Below, piece by piece: positions 14,294-18,688 of a stretch of DNA of 18,688 nucleotides. The notes beneath the pieces are model-generated. The model had not been told where the DNA came from and searched no databases. It saw only the letters and a list, made by a program, of their open reading frames with translations. Every line of letters starts with the position of its first letter. The stretch's first letter is position 1. The stretch covers positions 1 to 18,688 of the forward strand of contig JAGUUF010000332.1 of assembly GCA_020063545.1 (NCBI GenBank). The letters run 5' to 3'. Source of the DNA: Cytophagales bacterium (GTDB lineage: Bacteria > Bacteroidota > Bacteroidia > Cytophagales > Cyclobacteriaceae). The translations under genes were made by a program, and so were the position numbers.

Positions 14294-14794
14294 ATGAAAT
14301 CAATCGTGTTTGTGTGCTGCATAGCATTGCTGCTTGTATCCTGTTCGGCTCCAAAGTTTGCCGGCCAGCCGGCACATGGTAATGAACCAAACTATACCTA
14401 TACCGGTGATCCTTCTGTTCCGCTACCGATGGACGAAAGCACCCTTGTGGCAAGCATTTCGGATGAGCATGTTTACCTGGCGGCAGTACCGGAAGGTACA
14501 TCGGCACCCGCACCTGCCTCAAAGACAATAACGCTTACGCGTGAAGAGAAGAAGGAATTGAGGAAGGAAGCCGTTAAACAAATTAAGGCCTACACCAAAG
14601 CAGTTAAGCAGGGCGACAAGGCTATGGCGGCAGAAATGAGGCAGGCCATGGATAGCGATTTAAAAATGGCTGCCATTTTCGGGGCCGTAGGTATTGTGTC
14701 GTTTATTATTGGCGGGGATGTTTTCCATGTTATAGGCGCCATCGCCTTTATCATAGGCGTTGTCTTTTTTGTGAAGTGGCTGTTGCGGCAATAA
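14294..14794 (+). CDS. Predicted lipoprotein with C-terminal membrane segments
   Basis: I do not recognise this gene. The 166-residue product begins with a lipoprotein signal (LLVSC, Cys17), followed by a Pro/Ser/Thr-rich unstructured stretch (about 20-80), a highly charged helical region of alternating Glu and Lys (about 82-118), and two hydrophobic segments at the end (about 124-143 and 145-163) closed by KWLLRQ. A lipid anchor at one end and a helical hairpin at the other is an odd combination; it suggests both ends are held in the inner membrane. It begins 24 bases after the small membrane protein gene and is probably the last gene of this unit, since a strong terminator follows 22 bases after its stop. 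Confidence 0.7.
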   Translation: MKSIVFVCCIALLLVSCSAPKFAGQPAHGNEPNYTYTGDPSVPLPMDESTLVASISDEHVYLAAVPEGTSAPAPASKTITLTREEKKELRKEAVKQIKAYTKAVKQGDKAMAAEMRQAMDSDLKMAAIFGAVGIVSFIIGGDVFHVIGAIAFIIGVVFFVKWLLRQ

Positions 14795-14815
14795 TCCGTT
14801 TGACTTTTCAATAAA

Positions 14816-14845
14816 AAAGCCCCGGCTGATTTCAGGCGGGGCTTT
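14816..14845. terminator. Bidirectional terminator between the lipoprotein gene and atpC
   Basis: AAAGCCCCG (14816-14824) pairs with CGGGGCTTT (14837-14845), and CTGA/TCAG inside the loop can pair too. The stem is followed by CATTTTT on the plus strand and preceded by A-rich DNA (a U-tract on the minus strand), so it can serve the convergent genes on both sides. Confidence 0.85.
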
Positions 14846-14864
14846 CATTTTTAAGCCATATCAC

Positions 14865-15110
14865 TTATTCAATTACCTTATCGGCAAGCAGGATGGTTTT
14901 GTTGCTGAGCACTTCCACCACACCCCCGGTTATCTTCAGGTTTTTGTTTACCTCTTTGCCCTTGTATTCAACAACGCCTTCTCTAAGCAGGCTGATTAAC
15001 GGGGCATGGTTGTCCATTACCTGGAAGGAGCCATCAGCACCGGGAAAGGTGGCAATGGTTACTTCGCCTTCGTATATTTTCTTTTCAGGAGTGAGTATTT
15101 CCAGGTGCAT
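14865..15110 (-). CDS. atpC: F1Fo ATP synthase epsilon subunit, short form
   Basis: Central-stalk subunit of F1 at the cytoplasmic face of the inner membrane. The 81 residues cover the N-terminal beta-sandwich: MHLEILTPEKKIYEGEV, the FPGADGSFQVMDNHAPLIS signature and the GGVVEVLSNKTILLAD end. The C-terminal helical hairpin of longer epsilon subunits (about 130-140 residues in Escherichia coli), which inhibits ATP hydrolysis, is absent. This short form is known from Bacteroidota and Chlorobi. The gene starts six bases after the atpD stop and is clearly co-transcribed with it. The stop is a normal codon in unbroken sequence, so this is not a truncation by frameshift. Confidence 0.93.
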   Translation of the reverse strand: MHLEILTPEKKIYEGEVTIATFPGADGSFQVMDNHAPLISLLREGVVEYKGKEVNKNLKITGGVVEVLSNKTILLADKVIE

Positions 15111-15116
15111 GGTTTC

Positions 15117-16625
15117 TTAGCCTTTTGCTTCAGCAATCATTTTCTCACCTTTCGCAATAGCCTGATCAATATTGCCTACCAGGTTAAAGGCCATTTCGGG
15201 TAAGTGATCCAGTTCACCATCCATGATCATGTTAAATCCTTTGATGGTGTCTTTAATATCTACCAGGGCACCTTTTAAACCGGTAAAGGCCTCGGCTACG
15301 TGGAACGGCTGCGACAGGAAGCGCTGCACACGCCTTGCGCGGTGCACTACCTGCTTGTCTTCATCGCTCAGTTCATCCATACCCAGGATGGCGATGATGT
15401 CCTGAAGTTCTTTGTAACGCTGCAGGATGGCCTTTACACGCTGTGCGCAGTTGTAGTGCTCCTCGCCAACAATATCGGCACGCAAAATCCGCGAAGTTGA
15501 ATCCAGCGGATCCACCGCTGGGTAAATTCCCAGTTCGGCAATCTTACGGCTTAATACGGTGGTCGCGTCAAGGTGGGCAAAGGTGGTAGCCGGGGCCGGG
15601 TCGGTTAAGTCATCGGCAGGTACATAAACGGCCTGTACCGAAGTAATGGAACCGTTTTTGGTGGAGGTAATACGCTCCTGCATGGTACCCATTTCGGTAG
15701 CCAGCGTAGGCTGGTATCCTACGGCTGAAGGCATCCGGCCGAGCAGGGCCGATACTTCGGAGCCGGCCTGGGTAAACCGGAAGATGTTATCAATAAAGAA
15801 GAGAATATCCCGGCCTTTTCCTTTACCATCGCCATCGCGGAAGTACTCGGCAATGGTTAACCCCGAAAGGGCCACGCGTGCACGCGCTCCGGGCGGTTCG
15901 TTCATCTGCCCGAATACAAAGGTTGCCTTGGAGTCGCGCAACGAATCTTCCGAAACTTTGGAGAGGTCCCAACCACCGGCATGCAGCGACTTTAAAAATT
16001 CAGGACCGTAGTTAACAATGCCTGCTTCAATCATTTCACGCAGCAGGTCATTTCCTTCGCGCGTACGTTCGCCCACACCGGCAAATACAGACAAACCGGA
16101 GTATGCTTTTGCAATGTTGTTGATTAGCTCCTGGATAAGTACGGTTTTACCTACACCGGCACCGCCAAACAACCCAATCTTACCGCCTTTAGCGTACGGT
16201 TCAATCAGGTCAATTACTTTAATACCGGTAAAGAGCACTTCAGCTGAAGTAGAGAGATCTTCGTAAGCAGGGGCCGACCGGTGAATGGGCAGGGCCTGGT
16301 CGCCTTTGGGTTGCTTAATGCCGTCTATGGCTTCGCCCACCACGTTAAACAAGCGGCCTTTAATGTCGTCACCAATGGGCATTTTAATCGGCATGCCGGT
16401 ATCCACCACCTTCATACCCCGCACAAGTCCTTCGGTACCGTCCATGGCGATGGTCCGGACGCGGTCCTCGCCCAGGTGCTGCTGGCACTCCAGCACAATG
16501 CGGGTGCCGTCAGGTTTTGTTACTTCAAGGGAATCAAGAATGTTGGGAATTTTAGAGCCCGGTTCATCAAACGCCACGTCAACCACGGGGCCGATAACCT
16601 GGGTAACCTTACCGATATTTGCCAT
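15117..16625 (-). CDS. atpD: F1Fo ATP synthase beta subunit
   Basis: Catalytic subunit of F1, where ATP is made or hydrolysed. It has 502 residues from the ATG at 16625 (MANIGKVTQVIGPVVDV). The Walker A loop is GGAGVGKT (154-161), the catalytic glutamate is E186 in GERTREGNDL, and ALSGLTIAEYFRD, FIDNIFRFTQAG and the C-terminal helical domain all match the family. An extra segment at about 201-233, before FVFGQMNEPPG, makes it longer than the usual 460-480 residues; an insertion here is typical of Bacteroidota. An in-frame extension to 16697 is rejected because it begins inside the promoter. The other ATP synthase genes are not next to atpDC, as often in this phylum. Confidence 0.97.
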   Translation of the reverse strand: MANIGKVTQVIGPVVDVAFDEPGSKIPNILDSLEVTKPDGTRIVLECQQHLGEDRVRTIAMDGTEGLVRGMKVVDTGMPIKMPIGDDIKGRLFNVVGEAIDGIKQPKGDQALPIHRSAPAYEDLSTSAEVLFTGIKVIDLIEPYAKGGKIGLFGGAGVGKTVLIQELINNIAKAYSGLSVFAGVGERTREGNDLLREMIEAGIVNYGPEFLKSLHAGGWDLSKVSEDSLRDSKATFVFGQMNEPPGARARVALSGLTIAEYFRDGDGKGKGRDILFFIDNIFRFTQAGSEVSALLGRMPSAVGYQPTLATEMGTMQERITSTKNGSITSVQAVYVPADDLTDPAPATTFAHLDATTVLSRKIAELGIYPAVDPLDSTSRILRADIVGEEHYNCAQRVKAILQRYKELQDIIAILGMDELSDEDKQVVHRARRVQRFLSQPFHVAEAFTGLKGALVDIKDTIKGFNMIMDGELDHLPEMAFNLVGNIDQAIAKGEKMIAEAKG

Positions 16626-16671
16626 TGATATTTTTGTTTTTGAAATATGGATTAACTGCTTTTTGCAAGCG

Positions 16672-16689
16672 GCCACGCCCTGGCATGGC
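16672..16689 (-). other. Predicted 5' stem-loop of the atpDC mRNA
   Basis: GCCACG (16672-16677) and CATGGC (16684-16689) pair (one G-U in the RNA) around a 6-base loop. The expected transcription start (about 16688) places this hairpin at the extreme 5' end of the message, where such structures can protect against decay. About 45 bases of leader then precede the ATG. Confidence 0.35.
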
Positions 16690-16694
16690 AGGCG

Positions 16695-16725
16695 CAAAAG
16701 TAGCAGGATTAGCCCTTACTGCCAA
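16695..16725 (-). promoter_or_regulatory. atpD promoter
   Basis: On the minus strand TACTTTTG (16702-16695) matches TAnnTTTG exactly and TTG (16725-16723) lies 20 bases upstream, the best-formed promoter in the window. A second TTG (16728-16726) is directly adjacent. Confidence 0.75.
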
Positions 16726-16731
16726 CAACCC

Positions 16732-16752
16732 CTGGCTGATAATTATCACCAG
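16732..16752. repeat. Imperfect palindrome upstream of the atpD promoter
   Basis: The perfect palindrome GATAATTATC (16738-16747) is flanked by CTGG (16732-16735) and CCAG (16749-16752). It lies about 54 bases upstream of the expected atpD start and ten bases past the histidine kinase stop. It may be a regulator site or a weak 3' hairpin of the kinase gene. Confidence 0.4.
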
Positions 16753-16761
16753 AAAAGCCCT

Positions 16762-17961
16762 TTATAACGGGGCTGTATTCAATGCAATGCGAAATGTTGT
16801 GCCCTGATTTTCTTCGGATGACTTAACAAAAATTCGGCCCTTGTGGTAGTTTTCAATAATTCGTTTGGCCAGTGCAAGGCCCAGCCCCCAGCCGCGCTTT
16901 TTGGTGGTGAAGCCGGGCTTAAAAACCATCGGGATTTTTGAGCGCGCTATTCCTTTACCGGTGTCGGAAACATCAATATAAACCTTGCTTTCGCTGCCCC
17001 GTAAAATTTTTATCGCGATGGTTCCCGTTGCGCCAATGGCGTCAACAGCATTTTTGCATAAATTTTCCAACACCCACTCAAACAGCGGGGCATGAACATT
17101 GGCCTGGATGTTTTCGGAGAGTGAGAAAACTTCAATCTTTATTTTTGACGAAACCCTCGGGCGCAGGTAGTGAACAACATTGTTTACCAGGGCTACCACA
17201 TTTTCGGGCTTTAAGGCAGGAACAGAACCGATGCTTGAAAAGCGTTCCGTTACTATGGTAAGTTTGCGGATGTCTTTCTCCAGTTCATCAACAATCTCTT
17301 TGTTCTTCAGGTTGGGATCATCACGCAGCACCTCGGCCCATGCCATCAGCGATGAAAGCGGTGTGCCCAGCTGGTGGGCGGTTTCTTTGGCAAGCCCAAC
17401 CCATACCTGGTTTTGTTCGGCAACCTTGGAATAATTAAAGGCCAGGTAGGAAATAAACGCAAAAACGGCAATTACCGAAAGCTGGATAAACGGGTAGTAA
17501 ATCAGTTGGGTAAGCAAAAACGAATTTTTGTAATAAACGTACCCGTAGTTTTCCACTTCTCCGTTCTCGTTCCGGTAGGTCATCTGTATCGGTTCGTAGC
17601 GCGCCCTCATTTCCTGCAGTGATTCTTCCAGTACCTTTTTTTTCCGTGCGGGGGGCCAATCGTCTTTAATATCAATGTTGCGGTGTTGGTAGTCACCGTC
17701 TTTGGTAATCCAGATGGTGGGAATGGAATTGTTTTTAAAAATGATTTCATCCGTTACGAACAGGATGTTATCATTTGATTGTTCATTGAGGGTGTATTCC
17801 AGCGCTTTGGCAAACAACTCAACCTGCTGGCGCTCACGCTGCTTCAGTTCGTCTACCAGCACATCGGTATAATAAATGGAGCCGATGCTGATGAGTATGG
17901 AAACTCCCAGCACAATCCATTTCAGGTTGGTATTGCCGCTGTACGATTCGGTTCGGGCCAT
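16762..17961 (-). CDS. Sensor histidine kinase, orphan
   Basis: Inner-membrane sensor kinase of 399 residues. Membrane segments at about 14-31 and 149-174 enclose a periplasmic sensor domain (32-148) of unrecognised fold. The cytoplasmic kinase follows: the H-box KETAHQLGTPLSS with phospho-acceptor His196, the N-box ENLCKNAVDA (Asn304), DTGKGI (333-338), the F-box-like FKPGFTTKK, and GWGLGLALAKR (357-367). No HAMP or PAS domain is evident, and the linker from the second membrane segment to the H-box is short. No response regulator lies beside it in the window, so its partner is elsewhere. An inverted repeat abuts its start codon. It ends just upstream of the atpD promoter; a functional link is not shown. 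Confidence 0.93.
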   Translation of the reverse strand: MARTESYSGNTNLKWIVLGVSILISIGSIYYTDVLVDELKQRERQQVELFAKALEYTLNEQSNDNILFVTDEIIFKNNSIPTIWITKDGDYQHRNIDIKDDWPPARKKKVLEESLQEMRARYEPIQMTYRNENGEVENYGYVYYKNSFLLTQLIYYPFIQLSVIAVFAFISYLAFNYSKVAEQNQVWVGLAKETAHQLGTPLSSLMAWAEVLRDDPNLKNKEIVDELEKDIRKLTIVTERFSSIGSVPALKPENVVALVNNVVHYLRPRVSSKIKIEVFSLSENIQANVHAPLFEWVLENLCKNAVDAIGATGTIAIKILRGSESKVYIDVSDTGKGIARSKIPMVFKPGFTTKKRGWGLGLALAKRIIENYHKGRIFVKSSEENQGTTFRIALNTAPL

Positions 17962-17985
17962 TTAACCGGCTAAAAGCCGATTAAA
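17961..17985 (-). repeat. Inverted repeat abutting the histidine kinase start codon
   Basis: TTTAACCGGC (17961-17970) and GCCGATTAAA (17976-17985) form a 10-bp inverted repeat with one mismatch and a TAAAA loop. The arm ends on the A of the start codon, so in RNA the hairpin would cover the ribosome binding region; as DNA it could be an operator. Confidence 0.4.
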
Positions 17986-17994
17986 ATAGATAAA

Positions 17995-18021
17995 AAAACC
18001 GGATGTGCTACACCCGGTTTT
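17995..18021 (-). terminator. Terminator of the ABC permease gene
   Basis: AAAACCGG (17995-18002) pairs with CCGGTTTT (18014-18021), extended by two further pairs after one mismatch. On the minus strand the stem is followed by a run of seven U. It lies about 20 bases after the permease stop and separates it from the histidine kinase gene. Confidence 0.8.
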
Positions 18022-18039
18022 AATAAGGTCAACGCCTGG

Positions 18040-18688
18040 TCAGCTCTTCAGCATAAACCATTTTGCAAGCACTTTGTAATTCACTTTGGTGCCGGTCATC
18101 AGAATGCCAACGCGGTAAATGCGCCCGGCTATCCACGTGGTGAACAAAAAACCACCTACTAACAAGAGCATGGATAAAGCAAGTTGCCAGTCGGGCACGC
18201 CAAACGCGATGCGCCCTACCATAGCAACCGGTGAGGTGAATGGAATGACGGACAGCCAGAAACTTACCGGGCCGTGCGGGTCGCGTAGAATGAACAGGAA
18301 CAGGCCCATGTAGCCAATCAGCAGCGGCAGGGTAATCGGAAACTGGAATTGCTGGGATTCCTGGATGGAGTCAACAGCCGAGCCCACGGCTGCAAACAGG
18401 GCCCCGTACAGCAGGTAGCCTCCAAGAAAATAGAATACAAATACAGCAGCAATACGCGCAAACGGCAGTTGATTCATTTGTGTAAAGAATCCGGAGATTT
18501 TCGAGTTCTGCGATTCAATGGCATCTTTAGCCTCTTCGTTATCTATTTGCCGGGTTACCTCTTCCATCATCTGCTGCTGCGGCATCTTCATTCCGAAATA
18601 AGCCATGACACCCGATGATAACACGGTAATTAACACTATCCAGATGGTGAACTGTAGCAACCCAACCGAAGCAATACCGATGATTTTA
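18040..18688 (-). CDS. ABC-2 type transporter permease, 5' end outside window
   Basis: Inner-membrane subunit of an ABC exporter of the ABC-2/NatB type. The frame is open to the window edge (the upstream codons read KIIGIASVGL), so the N-terminal half is not visible; about 215 residues are present. They contain a helix at LQFTIWIVLITVLSSGVM, a charged extramembrane stretch (MPQQQMMEEVTRQIDNEEAKDAIES) and then several hydrophobic segments, including the family-typical YFLGGYLLYGALFAAVGSAV and PFTSPVAMVGRIAFG. A TTG at 18660 is not a credible start because conserved sequence continues upstream. The ATPase partner is expected just upstream, outside the window. A strong terminator follows the stop. 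The substrate is unknown. Confidence 0.88.
   Translation of the reverse strand, partial: KIIGIASVGLLQFTIWIVLITVLSSGVMAYFGMKMPQQQMMEEVTRQIDNEEAKDAIESQNSKISGFFTQMNQLPFARIAAVFVFYFLGGYLLYGALFAAVGSAVDSIQESQQFQFPITLPLLIGYMGLFLFILRDPHGPVSFWLSVIPFTSPVAMVGRIAFGVPDWQLALSMLLLVGGFLFTTWIAGRIYRVGILMTGTKVNYKVLAKWFMLKS

Noticed and set aside
16626..16697. 24-residue N-terminal extension of the ATP synthase beta subunit.
   Set aside because: It would start inside the atpD -7 element and is not part of the family; MANIGKVTQVIGPV is the expected N-terminus.
1..18688. Search for tRNA, rRNA, CRISPR arrays, insertion sequences, phage genes and defence islands.
   Set aside because: None was seen. Apart from the lone AAA/DUF4143 gene and short palindromes, the content is ordinary chromosomal genes.

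Overview
The window looks like a chromosomal segment of a Bacteroidota bacterium, most likely Cytophagales-like (an inference; no rRNA or marker gene fixes the lineage). The signs are matches to the Bacteroidota -7 promoter element TAnnTTTG with upstream TTG, several lipoproteins with short lipoboxes, an F1 beta subunit with the lineage-typical insertion, a very short F1 epsilon, NhaD-type antiporters and mixed GC of roughly 40-60 % by gene. No rRNA, tRNA, CRISPR array, insertion sequence or phage gene was seen. Most of the window is housekeeping.

Layout. 1-951 (+): 3' part of an anhydro-N-acetylmuramic acid kinase gene. 994-2220 (+): an amino-acid dehydrogenase of the Glu/Leu/Phe/Val family. 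It converges on a long minus-strand block, in transcription order dnaK (9261-7357), a lipoprotein (7257-6679), aspartate kinase (6609-5287) and two paralogous NhaD Na+/H+ antiporters (5200-3878 and 3613-2225). The intergenic region 9262-9416 carries divergent promoters for dnaK and prfC (9417-10994, +). A more AT-rich stretch follows, with two hairpins and an AAA ATPase/DUF4143 protein (11150-12298, +), the only gene that looks horizontally acquired. Next come a class A beta-lactamase-like lipoprotein (13207-12314, -) and, divergently, a probable three-gene plus-strand unit: an RluA-type pseudouridine synthase, a small membrane protein and a lipoprotein with C-terminal membrane segments (13281-14794). 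A bidirectional terminator separates this from atpC and atpD (15110-14865 and 16625-15117, -). An orphan histidine kinase (17961-16762, -) and the 3' part of an ABC-2 permease gene (18688-18040, -) finish the window.

How the parts fit. AnmK recycles murein sugars and the dehydrogenase handles amino-acid nitrogen. The NhaD pair and the F1 subunits both bear on ion gradients at the inner membrane, but no regulatory link between them is visible. DnaK and RF3 serve protein folding and translation termination.

No clearly new multi-gene system was found. The best second looks are the compositionally mismatched NhaD pair, the lone AAA/DUF4143 protein with an intact nuclease-like core and repeats at its start, the substituted side-chain-binding position in the 'glutamate' dehydrogenase, promoter elements that almost touch start codons, and palindromes around the atpD, dnaK and histidine kinase starts.
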